Of a stretch of DNA of 64,000 nucleotides, positions 31,857 through 44,741 are shown piece by piece; position 1 is the first letter of the stretch, and the number at the start of each line of letters is the position of its first letter. Source of the DNA: Muricea muricata (Eukaryota > Cnidaria > Anthozoa > Malacalcyonacea > Plexauridae); NCBI GenBank assembly GCA_963855995.1, contig OY979725.1, forward strand, positions 930,001 to 994,000. The letters run 5' to 3'. A program made the position numbers and the translations under genes. The notes beneath the pieces were generated by a model. It was not told the DNA's origin. It saw only the letters and a program-made list of their open reading frames with translations, and searched no databases.

Positions 31857-34800
31857 ATGGTATATTTCAGCGCGAAGCTTCCCAATCAAGGAGAGATGAC
31901 ATCAAATGAAAACTGCCAAAGCACGACGCCTTTTCTCAGTTTTTCCATAGATAGAATCTTGAATGGGCATTTCAAGACGGAACGAGAAAGATTGAGGAAG
32001 AATGAGATTTCGTTACCAAAGTTTAACTGGTTGGAATACACAAGATATAACCCACCGAAGTTACCGAGTAAGTACTAGAGATTCTTTGCTTCATAGTTGC
32101 AACGGTAGACAGTCAGCTACGGTGATCAGTGCACCGTACAACATCTACTTCTAGTAGTTAACTGCTCACACGACACGAGCATGCTGTGACATGCATGTAC
32201 AGTTTCAATGTTTTTGCAAAATTTGGTTTAGTACAGGTATTAGTATGAGTATAGTGATTGTTTTAAACGAGTGTTGCAAGCACGTTGTCGCAATAGTATT
32301 CTGCTGCCTGCAATTGATACCCTTATATAAATCTTACAATTGTTTTTTGCATTGTGATGCAAGTATTTCAAAGCGGTACACAGTTGTATTGACGAGGTGC
32401 CAGAATTGGCACAAAGCAAAACAATCATTTCTGGACACAAGTATTGCCTTGCTTGCAAAATACCTGATGTAAAATATGTACAGCACATGCTCAATTCAGG
32501 ATAGACATTTTGCAAAGCATGCAGAACAAAGTACGGTTACAGACCGTTAACACGGAGAATTGCCTCATGTACAATTCTATATCGCTTAAATCGACAAGAA
32601 CGCAAAATTTTCAGTGAAGAACTGTGCAGAACGCTTCTTGGTCTAACCCCCTACGTATGTGTTGCAGTCCATGCGACGACGGGGTGTAGCGCTGCCAAAC
32701 TTTTTTTGATCAACATCGACTTTTGATATTAAACAAAGATTCCGTTACTAACACGGGATTACAATTTAAATCCGTGGCCTAGTCTACACATTTTGCTTTG
32801 GGTTTCAAGTTTTGATCATAGCCCATGAGCTAAACGTGAGTATACACGTATGAAATAGGAGGAAACTTAAGCTTGCGTAGAAATTTATCATTCGTATAGT
32901 TCTGGTCTAAACCACCCAGCTATGCTTGCGGTATGGCCCTGGATCTCAATGACCGTCACTAATAGAATGCAACATTTTTTCTTGTAAATTTGTGATCTCT
33001 TCAAAAAAGCAATGGAAAGTGTTAAAAGCCGACGGGGTTTGAAAACAGAAGAGCAATAAAGGAAGTCCGAAATGGAGCGATAATGATAATCGCTTTATGT
33101 TGCTTTTCTTTTAAAAGCGCTATGAATATATGCAGGCTTGATGTATAAACAGACAATTAAGAAAAACAATCAGTGAAATCTAAGCCAACAATATAGCGAT
33201 TTCATGCGTCACGACTTCAACAGAGGGACCTCTGACTGCCTCTCGAGTTTTGAGAAAACGACGGCTTGTACATATACTGATATAGTATGGCTTACAAAAT
33301 CATCAACTAAAACGTTTGGTGCATTTAGGTAATATCGCATCAATGGTTCAAGTCAGCATTGAATTAATCGTCCTAAATGTTGTTTAACGTTTAGAAAACC
33401 ACATGTCACATTGCTTCCATTTTGGAGGAATATCAGTATTTTAGAGATGTCTGAATTACAGCTTCGGCTACATGGGCGAGCAAGTTTTTCCTAACCGCGA
33501 CAGTTAAGATCGGAGACAATTGAATCAAAGATCATTACACCATGTTCAACAAATACAGCAGTCGTGTAGATAGTAACAGCGTGAACAGGGCAACATAAAA
33601 TGCCATCAGAATTATTACTATTTTGATTCTACAGTAACGTCTTATTTCTTTACTATAGCTTTGTACATGATATCTGGAACCAACGTTGCCAGTGTCTGTA
33701 GTAAGTCAATAGCATACAAAACCCCTCAGAATATTTCGCTACCTGAAACGATACAAACAGAGTTGGACGTTTCAAGCGAAAGCGCTTCGAGAAAAAACCA
33801 ATTCGTCCGAAAGTTACTAACGTATAGCTTAATTTACATCTACAGTACATACTAGAATTCTTAAAGACGTATGAATACGTAGGAAGGTGTTGGTAATTCT
33901 CAATACACATTGATACGTCTCATCGGGTACCATACTGATAATTAGATTGTCTACGAGGCGATATGATCGGTTTCGGCACGATAACGGCGAAACGCGGACC
34001 GAATCTAGAACGATAAGACATATTTGATGAAAGTCGGAATGAGTCATTGAAATGTCGGGGAAATTATTGATGCGGCGCGCGCGCTCACTTCCTTTGCGCA
34101 AAGCTCATTGGATTATTGAAATAATTTAATAAGTCACCCGAGGCCGGATAGATACGTCGCTTATGGTTAACATTTGGGGCGTTGGAGATTTTGCTTTAAC
34201 TATACACGCCAAAGCCTCGTTCTTATTAAAGCTTGGGCTATTAAAAAGTCAATATTTCAATGCAAAGCTTATAGTTGATAGCAATTTATCAAACGGTTTC
34301 ACTTCCGCAATTTGCACGTTGTCAATTTCCCGCATGCAAATTTGGAGGCGAAAGTCACCGCAAGCTCCGGTAGGGAGTTGATTACAAGCTAGCATAATAG
34401 GGAAAAGTTTAAACGCACAACAGATAACGTCAGAGATATCGGCATGGTTTCGAAAAATTTAAACTATTACCCAACGCGAGCAATTGATTCTGCTTGACGG
34501 AAATGAGAATATTTAGAACTGGTCGTAGTTTCTTTATAAGCTGTAGTAGTACAATGATAAAACCGATGATCCCTTTGAACGCCATGCGGTCAACTTTTCA
34601 ATTTTTCAAAGTCAAATAAAAGCGACTGCAGAAGGAAGTTTTAAAAGGATTGTAGACCAAATATTTTAAAATGTTGTAATGTATGTCTCGATAACAAAAG
34701 TAATCGCAGTCAAAAAACGAGACGGCACCGAAAGGCCAAAGGCGTCCAGTGTGGCAGAAAAAAAATGGACAAGCGCTATAAAAACGTTGACTATAAACAA

Positions 34801-37800
34801 ATTTAGAATAGTTTGTATATGTTTGCTCTTGTTAATAGTTACAGCGGATGAATTAGAGATAGAACTAAATACTGAAAGCCAGTTATGAAACGCACTACAA
34901 AGCGATCCAGATGAAGGATGCAGATAACGGTGTTAAACAAGAGAGTCAGCACTGATTTTTCATTGTTTGACCTAGCAATTATTTCGCTTGAATAAAAACG
35001 ACAAAGTTTAATTAAGTTGGATAGTGACAGAAGCGCAGGCGGTGTATGTATGTATATACACATCAGTGAAATTGAAAAATTTATATATCTGCACGATTGA
35101 GTGCGCGAAAATTAAATTATTAGTACAAACAAATCTTAACAAAACCTGTCATCATATCATTTTGGAAAATTCATTTGAAGATGAAATTCTGTCGCGTTGA
35201 AAACGAGTTAAAACTATACGGACATCATTCGCATAAAGTTTCTGCGTGTCAATTAAATTTAAAATTTTGAGTTCTATGATAGTGTCTACTCATTGTATTG
35301 GCTGATATCCACAAAATGAATATATCCCGTGTGTTAATTCTGTATGCAAAGCAATAAAGTTTTTGTTTCAATAACCCGTAGATTGACAACACGCAATATT
35401 GCTTTCACGCACATGAATGTTATAACCTTTATATGATTATATGCACGCACAATTGCTGCATTACCAATTAGCAGAGTGCATTATATACAACATACATATT
35501 TCGCGCTGATTTTATTATCAACATAGGCTCTTGAGTTGCGAGATAAGATTCACACATCATTAATCTGATGACGGAGCGGCCGTGGATTATGCCGGGTTCA
35601 AAACAAGACGACTATGAAATTTTATTGATAGAAAAAACAAGTTGATTAGATGAACACCTTTTAAATAATGCCACATTTTATTCGGGTGCTTCGTTAACTT
35701 TGCAAAGGCTATGTGCATATTCCAGCATGTATGCATAATGTAATGAAAATTTTCAAAGCAAACCGAATGAAATAAAAACCAAACGATTTTAGAGTGTTCC
35801 GCAAGGTTCCATTCTAGGTCCACTTTTTTCTTTTTACCGGAAAATGTTTCGGAGTTTTGTTGGCTAAATTACGCGGACATTCCTGCTTTGAAATATTTGA
35901 AAACAATTTAAATTAATCAGCACATGCTTTCTTCAAACAACTATACCGAGAAAAAGCTATCAACATGAAGTGCAAGATCAATCAGTCTATGTATAGGATA
36001 TGATGCAGCTTATAATTACTTTGTACCAAATGGATAAAAATTTATGTCAGAACCTCGCCACTCAATTACTGTTATCTCTGCAGCCTCGATTCATAAACAT
36101 ATTTCGGAACACTATAAAGAAAGCCTATACGCAATCCCAATTACTAACCATTTATTAAAGCTTTATCCATTTTTCATGCACTTAGAAGTTTGGTGCTTAT
36201 AAAAAGCAGGTTTTGGCACTTTTTTTTAAAAAGGTTTAAGGCAGAAAATTTTTGGCGTCGTACTCTTTCTGCAAATATCATGACACGGCTATGTCTTCAT
36301 TTCTGCTCCCTTTGTCTTTGTGTATACAGTGATTTGCTTACGATTTGAACAGTTTCTGTATAGACTAATGGAAGGCTGCATTGAAGGGACTAAAGAACTA
36401 GGATAGTCTAAGAGACGTCGGTATCTTTGAACTTAAATAATGCTGACTCATTCGGGTCTATTGCCATTACGCTGCGGTCAGAAACAAAATAATCAAGTAA
36501 TAGGCTATCATCTACTTTATCAGGAAATACCAATGAGAAACATCCAGAGTGTAAAAATATATTGTTTGCACATGTTTTTCAAAGGCTACAAATTACGACT
36601 GTCATAGAGTATTTTTATCAAACACAAAACAATTGATGCTCCGTAAATTGTCAACATTTTATTCTATACGTTTCGAAAGTATTAAAAGTCATCTTCAGCA
36701 CAATAGCTGTTATAATAAAATGTTGACAATAAAAATATAGAATAAAATGACATATTACGAAGTTTCTTTATCAAAGGCTATGGGCTAATTCTTCATACAC
36801 CTTTTTATGCAAGATTCGGCACCTATAACTCGTGTCGTTGTCAATCGACTGTCAGTTCATTCATTTCTTTTATTGCTTTATCAATTACAAAAGCAAGGTG
36901 AAAACCTACATCAACATATATCGAAACTCATGCAATACCTGCATGATAGTCTACATTCATTTTTCAAGTACATTTAAAATGAGCAATTGATTTCTGGCCT
37001 ACACTTTTTACAAGTAGATTTAAAGTGAACGATGGGCCTCTATTATACTGGACTAAAACATATACTTTGTTGTTTTGTCAACCTAAAGAATTGCATCTCA
37101 GAAATACCAAAAGACTTTCTTGTCAAAGGCCGAACTAACATAAGCCACAACAAGGTAATACTTTCACGAATCATAACCGAGATAAGCTACTAGCTGAGGT
37201 TTCGAGGCTGACGTCTTATTGAAACGTGGACCGCGGAAGATCTACGACCGCGAGGAGGCCAATTTTCCTATTTTTGGGTTCACAAACCGTAAAAACAATC
37301 GATTCTCAAAGAAATTAAAGAGGCAGACGTCGACGAACAACATAAATGCCGCCCACTCTCCCACTTGGCGATCTTCCCATGTCGAACGTCGCCAAAAGTA
37401 TATTTTGAGTTCATTCAGTATAAACGCGTGCAACAGTTGTATTGCGAGGTATATGGTATATCGATCTTGAGATGACAAGATGATAAGCGCACTTAATGTT
37501 GATATTGTGCGCTCATTGAGATAAGAGTGGGCTATCATTACATTAGCGCGTCGATAATTGGCCGACAATTGACCGCAGTCGTAGCTAGTCGAAAGTATGT
37601 TTCATCCAGGCAGCATTTGAGAGGAGCTATTCCGCAGCTCTTCTGAATTGCTGTGCTGTGCAGAAAGAACAATTGAACTGATGCGTTGCTATTCAGCTTA
37701 TAAAAGTAATCTTGCAATTTGAAAGAGTTATAGGCACGTGCAACTCTTAATGACTCACAGCATAAGAGTGATCCTTTTTTAAAATGAACAACATATGCAC

Positions 37801-40800
37801 CAGTTAGTTTTGATTTCCAAAATAAAAAAGAGTGCTCAATGACATACAGACGGAGCGAAACGTATAATCGAGTAAAATACCTCAAAAACTGATCACTATA
37901 TAATTATACAATCTGTTTCATCCAGAGGCGATCTTTAATGTGGTCCAGCTACCACCAGAAGATTCAAATTGGAAGATACAGGCTAGTGGTATATTTTCAA
38001 GGAATTTTGTGGTTATTTTATCGTAGCAATATACGTATATTACATAATATGACAACATTAGGCCTATCTCATACACGTGAAAATAAAGTTGGTTTAACTT
38101 TGACCAGTTCGTCTGCATGTGCATGGGTTGTCATTGCTTGGCACAAAACAAAAACAAACCATGCTTGGTGCGTATGGTTGTTTTTCCACATAACCCCGAT
38201 ATTGGCATAGCTTTTTGCACATTACGGAGCCGACAAGGAAAGAAAAACAGCGTACTCATTGCACTATTTACAAAGGCTAATGACTCCACAAGGACTTGTC
38301 ATTGCCCAGATGATAAATTATAAATTCATATGTTTTCGTTTCAAAACATTGGGTCTTTACGCGTAAATGGCGATGACTTGCAGCTTGCTCTGTCGTCACT
38401 TAGAAGAAAATTCAATTATGCCAGGGTATAGGCTCAGACGGGTACAGTTATTCATGAAGCAGATTGCATGCTTCTATAAATACAAATAGTCCTACGCACT
38501 TCAATCGACACAGGTAAAACCTTTAGTGGAATAGTAGAGGCCCCAGAGGCATGCAGTTAAGGAAGAGATTATCTAAGGAAATCTGTTATACTATGAAAAG
38601 TAACGTGGGCGAAGCGTACGTCCAGAATCCGAAGAAGCATAAAAGTTCAAATTCCACTCAATCGAGAAAACGATTTCTTTGTTGTTCTTGTAGTGTCAGA
38701 TTAATATAGGAATCTAGTTTTTAATATCTCTGAGGATGGTTCTGAAATGGAAAAGTAGAAAGAGGACGGGGGGGGGGGTGTATTGCGTCCCAGAAAGTGC
38801 ATGAAACTGGACCTGGGATATTGGGCCTGTACGTATCTCGACTGTTGCTTTAATTTCTGGAATACGTGATTTAAGATTAATACAGGACAGCAACTATTAA
38901 CTGCACCAACCAAACGAAAACCGTCTCTGACATAGAGATACAATCTTTTCTATACCGAGCTCTTCCCAACAAACGTATATCTAGCAACGTTCAAGATAAG
39001 CCATTTATTGAGCAAATTCTTTTGTATGACGTAACGCGAGGACATTTTTGCAACATTTATCAAAATCTCCGTTAAACCTAACTTTCAATCTTTTTACACA
39101 CCAGTCATGACAAAATTGATTGGATTAGCGCATTGATAAACGTTCCTTTGGTCAGGTTACTGTAAAGAATCTTCAAACTATTGATATATAATCCTCAACA
39201 CAGACACTTTGGCTGGCAGGATGATTTGCCGGCAAACCTATGTGTTTGCACTAGTGACAGCCTAATCTTTTCATAAAATAGCCATAACGCTCTTGGTAAA
39301 CGAATATAAACTGCCTCTTAAATATATAAACAGAAGGTAAACCACCCAAAGCGCTGATGCTTTTACAAGTATAATACATCAATCATGGTTAGGCATTGTT
39401 GACTCGACTACCAGCTCCATAGCCACGTGCGCCGCGGCGTTGTCATAGCAAATACACGAAGTTGCAAAACGATTGCGGAAAGAATAAGTAATCCAGTGCA
39501 CGAGCATATAAATCAGTACAAAGTTCAGACAATGAAACGATAAAATTATAAACATATATCAATACACAAATGTCACTAGAAAAAGTGAAGTAAAGTAACA
39601 TTAAGATACTAGTACGTATAGAAATTTTAAGCGACTATTTTGTAACACGGAATGAATCTTGGGTGGGTGAGTGGGTGCTGGGTGGGGTTACAAGGCCTTC
39701 TACACCTAAACCCCCCACTATCGTTGATATTACGATCAAACGAAACCAAATCAACGTATATCCTGCATTTGCAAAATACAAGAGTGCATAATGACATATA
39801 GACTGCATGGGTTAACTCAAAACGTTAATTTGCAAACTGCTTAGCTTCTTAGGCTATAGAGTTGGTTTCATCCAATTTCCTCAGTTCGATTTTATTCCTG
39901 TCGAAACTAAATTAGTTAAATAATACCGTACAAATAAAGTAGTATTTATGAAAAGCAACGCAAAGCAATTAGCAAAATAATACATCATAGTCAAGACGTT
40001 AACATCGAGTGAGTGCTTAATCGTGCTGTAACATTTCAAGTTGTTTTCACACGAAAATTGAACGTAAACATCATGTCGACGTCGTTATGAATAACCCCAC
40101 ATCAATGTCGTGGCGTGATATATTAGTTTTCGTAGAGTTATTTAGATTTCGTCTGAAAGTCAAGTGCTTGAGAGTCGGAAGATGCAACAAAGAGAATTGG
40201 AAAACGTACATGTATGCAAAAATTGGTGTTGGTTTAGTCTCGTGATTGAAGGCAAACAAGACGAAGTAATTCCATTAAAAACACATGTATGAGATAGAAA
40301 CTTACTCGGAAGAAGAATTAATGCCAGTCTTGTAAATTTTCGACTTTCTTTCAAAATCATTATGCTCTTAAGGTTAACATTTTTTTTCCGCGATGGAACT
40401 CTCTATCTCCCTCTAAAGCCGAATATAGATTAAGATTACGAATTGAGCATGTGCTTTTTGACACATTCCTTAGAGGTGCTGTACCCTCATGGCGTAAAGA
40501 CTATCGCATTAAATACGATTGCTAGTGTTCATAGAGATGGAACGAAGCCTTGATCTGAGCTAAGAGCAGTTTAGAGCTTCGAGTGCATGCTTTATGTATT
40601 CAACTGACAAGGTAAAAAATATATCTAAAATACACGCTTTAAGGACAAAGCGTCCATCGACATGCAGAATACGTATGGTGGTCTATGGTTACAAGTTTTC
40701 TCTACCAAAATATTCACATGAAATTCCTAACTGTCCAACTAGCTAACGTCTTAAACATCTATGATAATGTTTGGCCCTTGTCTCCACTCGCATCATCCTA

Positions 40801-42263
40801 TTATTATAGTTAACAAACTTAGTACAAAAAACCGAGTACTTAGCATATCAACTGAAACCAAAAACCAACTGGACTAAGCGACGAAGAACAGTTGAGAAAG
40901 CGGTATAGTTTTATAATTGATACAAAAGAACTTAACTTAGCATAGTTGCAGTTAATAGAGATGAATATCAGCTGTGGCAGATTAGACCCCAGCCCCTCGC
41001 CCCTCCCTATGAAGATAATATCTGTCTGTCACGTTTTTGTAACCTTGAATGTTATTCAAGTGAACCTGTCAAATGGCAAAACAAGCCTTCAGTTTTGATA
41101 TATAATTAAAGTAATAAGCTTCGAAACTCCAAAACGCATGTAATTTATAATATTCGTACAAATTGGCTGATTAAGGTTTTACCATCTAAATCCCAACAAA
41201 TCTTTCACTCATGACTTCCCGTGGGAACTCGCATTACATTATTAGGTATACGCGCGTGGGCTTTAACACGTCTTATTCATATAAATTGTCACTATTGAGA
41301 GGTACTTTGATTAATTATCCATTCAGTTAATTGATATTCATTGCAAGGCATTAGTTTGTGAGGCAATAATGTAGTTGATTTTACAATAATGAAGTTGATT
41401 TTACAATAAGTTTATAATAAGATTTAGTCCTCAAAACATGAATGCGAATTGTTGATGTGCAATTTGATATGAATGTTCCAAGAAGAATCTTTTCTCTTGG
41501 CTCTCAAACGCTAGAAGAAACGCGCAAGTTGCAGCGATTCTGTTGATATCAAGTTGCATCAAGTATGATTTTTACAAACTTGATAAAGCCAACAGATTCG
41601 ATGCAACTTGATGCCAAACTTGCATCAAGCAAGTAAAATCCACAACTTCCATGATTAAAGTGAGCAAGGCTAGCTAATATAAAATAAAACAAATTCCGAA
41701 AATAGACATCTTGTATTCCTGATATTAAAAAAGAAACAAGAAAACGACGGTGTCGGGGATATTTCGTCTTTGGAATAAAGACGAAATATCACCGACTCCG
41801 TCGTTTTCTTGTTTTTTTCTTGAATATCAGGAATACAAGATGTCTATCTTCAGAATTTGTTTTATTTTGTATTTCCTTAAGTTGTCTGCTTGTTGTGGTT
41901 TCTGTAGCTGATAAAAAGCGAGCCAAATTCAATTGCTTTACTTACCCCAGATATTCTCTTGCAGAATCCAGCAAACGGAGGCCGAAACAAAAGCGAAAAC
42001 CGGGTCGCAATCCCAGAGTGCCTTTCACGGCGAAGCAACTGACGACCCTAGAAAACAAATTTCTCACAATGAAATATTTGACAAACGATGACGTAAGAGC
42101 GTTGTGTAGTGAACTCGACCTCCCAGACAATAAGATTAAAATCTGGTTCCAAAACCGCAGGGCGCGTGAAAAAAGAAAAACAATGCAAAATGAAGAATAT
42201 GTTGATGTAATCACAGTGGACGAGTCGAACAGTGGCAATAAACTGCGACCAATTGGCCAATGA
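31857..42263 (+). CDS. Msx/NK-like homeobox transcription factor (two exons)
   Basis: Exons 31857-32067 and 41908-42263 (188 aa) join at CCGA|GTAAGT and TCTGTAG in phase 1. An in-frame TGA at 31851 fixes the start. Residues 29-35 are FSIDRIL, an engrailed-homology-1 motif that recruits Groucho/TLE co-repressors. A basic linker (about 91-102) leads into a 60-residue homeodomain at 103-162 without insertions: R5, F8, L16, F20, L40, W48, F49, Q50, N51 and R53 are all present, with recognition helix NKIKIWFQNRRAREKRK. The N-terminal arm PRVPFT with P7, and the helix 1-2 turn KYL, resemble Msx and Msx-like (Msxlx) proteins, but helix 2 (NDDVRALCSELDLP) is divergent. It is probably a nuclear sequence-specific repressor in development. 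Subfamily is not settled. The intron before the homeodomain is 9.84 kb; an extra small exon cannot be excluded, though phases fit without one. Confidence 0.85.
36647..36730. repeat. 84-bp hairpin
   Basis: attgtcaacattttattcta and its reverse complement tataataaaatgttgacaat flank a 44-bp loop. This may be a small MITE. Confidence 0.7.
38596..38800. repeat. Dispersed repeat shared with 51230-51370
   Basis: Shared ordered words include gaagcat/gaagatgca, aagttcaaa, gtgtcagattaata, tgtagttttt/ctagttttt and ggttctg.aat. The two copies are about 70% similar. A run of 11 G lies within this copy. Confidence 0.45.
41543..41635. repeat. TTGATGCAACTTGAT repeat cluster
   Basis: Alternating direct and inverted copies of caagttgcatcaag occur four times in 90 bp. 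The same word family clusters at 52268-52395. Both are probably relics of one MITE family. Confidence 0.6.
41677..41875. mobile_element. Hairpin MITE next to the homeobox splice acceptor
   Basis: aaaataaaacaaattc, then agacatcttgtattcctgat, then gacgaaat are mirrored to 41875 around a centre near 41769. The arms are about 90 bp and nearly identical. The right arm ends about 30 bp before the AG of the homeodomain exon. A related copy lies at 43228-43460. Confidence 0.8.
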
Positions 42264-44741
42264 AACGCTTGGGAACACTGTGCATTAACAGAAAGACCAA
42301 ATTCAAGGCCAATTGAAGAATATTTATCTCGTAATCTATCTTTAAAGCCCCCCACTTAGGAAAGTTCATCAAGTGCCTCCACTGTAATATTCCTCTACAT
42401 TCCCTAAAAAACCTGACCCATTTGATTAACTGCATTAATTTTCTGAAATAAAAGTCTCCAGGGGAACTGAAACCTGGTTCACATGCACTTGTCGTAAGAA
42501 TCGGTGATGGCTTCTTCTGGCCGATGTGATTGAGTGACGTCTATACCAATGCAAACACAATCTGATATTTGTCCTATATTTTAGTTTTTGATCACATATT
42601 CATTCACATAAGCGAGAGAATCTCCGATTGTTAAGACAAGTGTGAACAAGGCTTTAGAAGAGAGTTTACAATCTAGGATGAACATTTGTGACCTGAAAGA
42701 GGGAAAGTGCCTGAGTGATAAACTCGATGTATATAAATAACACGAATGTAAAAATTTTATGTGTGAAACGACATGCGTGGCTCTGAGAGAGCAAAAACTA
42801 ATTTCGTAAGTAATTGAATGACTTGCCAGGAACACTGACCGAGTAAAGTAAATGAAGTATGGCTGAAGGAGTAAACGTTGATCTTGAAAACTTAGTTATA
42901 AGAAATTTAGCGATATGTAGAAAACATGCAGTTTAAATTAAGAAGACATAATTTACAATAAATGTACACATGTGAAGAGAACTGTAAAAGAACATGTTTT
43001 CTGTAAGTGGTGTCTTTCTTCGATATCTGTTTACGATTATCGCACATAACATAAATGTAGAATTTCATTATAGCGGCATTACTCGAATCAGCTTGCATGT
43101 CAATATGGAGCGTAATGAAAGCTTTTTGTCAGTTCCAGTCCTTAACGTGCGCGGTTTACACATATAGGAAGCCGCGTGTGGACTGAAACTACCCGAAGAA
43201 TGCATTCACAAAATGTGAATAAAGCGAGAAAGGCAGATGTGATTGTAAATTTTCGACTTTATTTCAAAGTCATCATCTAACAGAATGAAGTCTGCATGAC
43301 GATGTCTGATTCTGTCTGGTGGTGACTTTGAAATAAATTGAAAATTTACAGTCTCTTGTTTTGTTTTATCCATATTCTAAATTAAAAGATGTCGCTATTT
43401 TTCGGAATTTTTTTTTATAATCTCTTAAATTGTCAGCTGACCGTGGTTTTCAATGCATTTAGGATCCGCCATCTTTTTTCTCGCTTATTACATACTTCAC
43501 TGCATGAACTCAATCCTTTTAACTCGTGTCTTTATAGCTTTCTATAATTTATTGCAGAGAAACCGGCAAGATTTTACATAATTATACACTTTCTGGCCAA
43601 ATTTTAATTAAACTTATTCCTTTCTATTTGATCGTCATAACTAGATGAAATTCGACTGGTTATTAAAAGGATCCTAACCGGCAAACGTTGTTTACTTAAT
43701 ACATTACGATATGGCGATGCTTAATGAAATGAATTATATGCTCTTAAAACTAAAACTTACTAAAAAGCCGTAGGAGGAAACATACACGAGCAAAAATGCC
43801 AGTTCATTTACATGCCAGCAAAATATACATCACAAAAAAAGTCTAAAACTCGGTGATGTTTTGCTCGATGTTCTATACTCAAACGTATATATACGTTTTT
43901 ATCCAATAATGGTTCAAAGCATACAGAAATTTGTTATTACCTACAGTTCTGACATATTTGACAAATAAAAACAGAAAGCTAAAATTGAAATTCACTGGGA
44001 ATTCTTTTCACAATATCTACCGAATAAATTCCCCAGGTGAAAACTAACTTTAGTGAAATACCTCGAAAGAACATTTCCGAAGAACATTTCCGATGTCGGC
44101 AGTGCGGTTTAAAAAGGCCATAAAACATAGGATCTTTCACTACCTAAAACGACATAAACCGAATCCGACGTTCCCGTCCAAGGTTCTTCATTTAGAAGTC
44201 AAAACTCTGAATTCTGTTTACATCGTTTCAAGAATTGAAAGATAGTTGTAGTATAGTTATTTCAAAAATTAGTCGATAATGTTGAAATAACCCTTGATTT
44301 TTTCAGATATAATGTCTAAAACGATATACAAGTGGATATATTCTCATGGTTAACTATAAAGTTACTTATCGTTGATATATTTCTGCAGGATAGCTTTAAA
44401 TAAGTTTTTTCTCATTTTAACACTGTCATGCACAAAGCTATGTTAATACGTGAGTCACCACCAACTTATACTAACAATAAACTATAGAAACTGGCTCTCT
44501 GAAGAACGAATCAAAAACAATGATGACTTTGGTTTCAAAATTCCAATCACAAGGTCTGATCATTTTATGTTTGCATTCACCCCAATAAGTCTAACAATGC
44601 ATAACTTACATCCACAATAACACGCAGATAACACTTTCATCATTTAAAAATACAACAAGATGCAAACAGCTGAATTTGATAACTTGTCGTGCACGAAGGC
44701 AATTTTCCCCACAGTAAAAAAGCAATATTATTAGTAAGTAA
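42264..44741. other. Intergenic region after the homeobox gene
   Basis: It starts with the homeobox 3' untranslated region; AATAAA at 42447-42452 is the likely polyadenylation signal. The rest is AT-rich without credible genes, apart from the hairpin element at 43228-43460. Confidence 0.5.
43228..43460. mobile_element. Hairpin MITE, second copy of the intron-element family
   Basis: tgtaaattttcgactttatt at 43235 is mirrored by aataaattgaaaatttaca near 43352. The following cttgttttgttttatcc, aagatgtc, then gtggttttc matches, at roughly 75%, the sequence from 41805 to the homeobox splice acceptor. Confidence 0.55.

Larger units (their letters stand above)
32068..41907. other. 9.8-kb intron of the homeobox gene
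   Basis: This is unusually long for the compact genes nearby. It contains small hairpins (36647-36730), a repeat shared with about 51.2 kb, a poly-G tract (38769-38779), TTGATGCAACTTGAT repeats and a hairpin MITE ending about 30 bp before the acceptor. No further conserved exon was found, although an acceptor-like ctatag precedes a 64-codon frame at 33661. Confidence 0.5.

Noticed and set aside
33655..33860. Extra exon of the homeobox gene after an acceptor-like ctatag
   Set aside because: No recognisable conserved motif, and the two flanking exons already join in phase without it.
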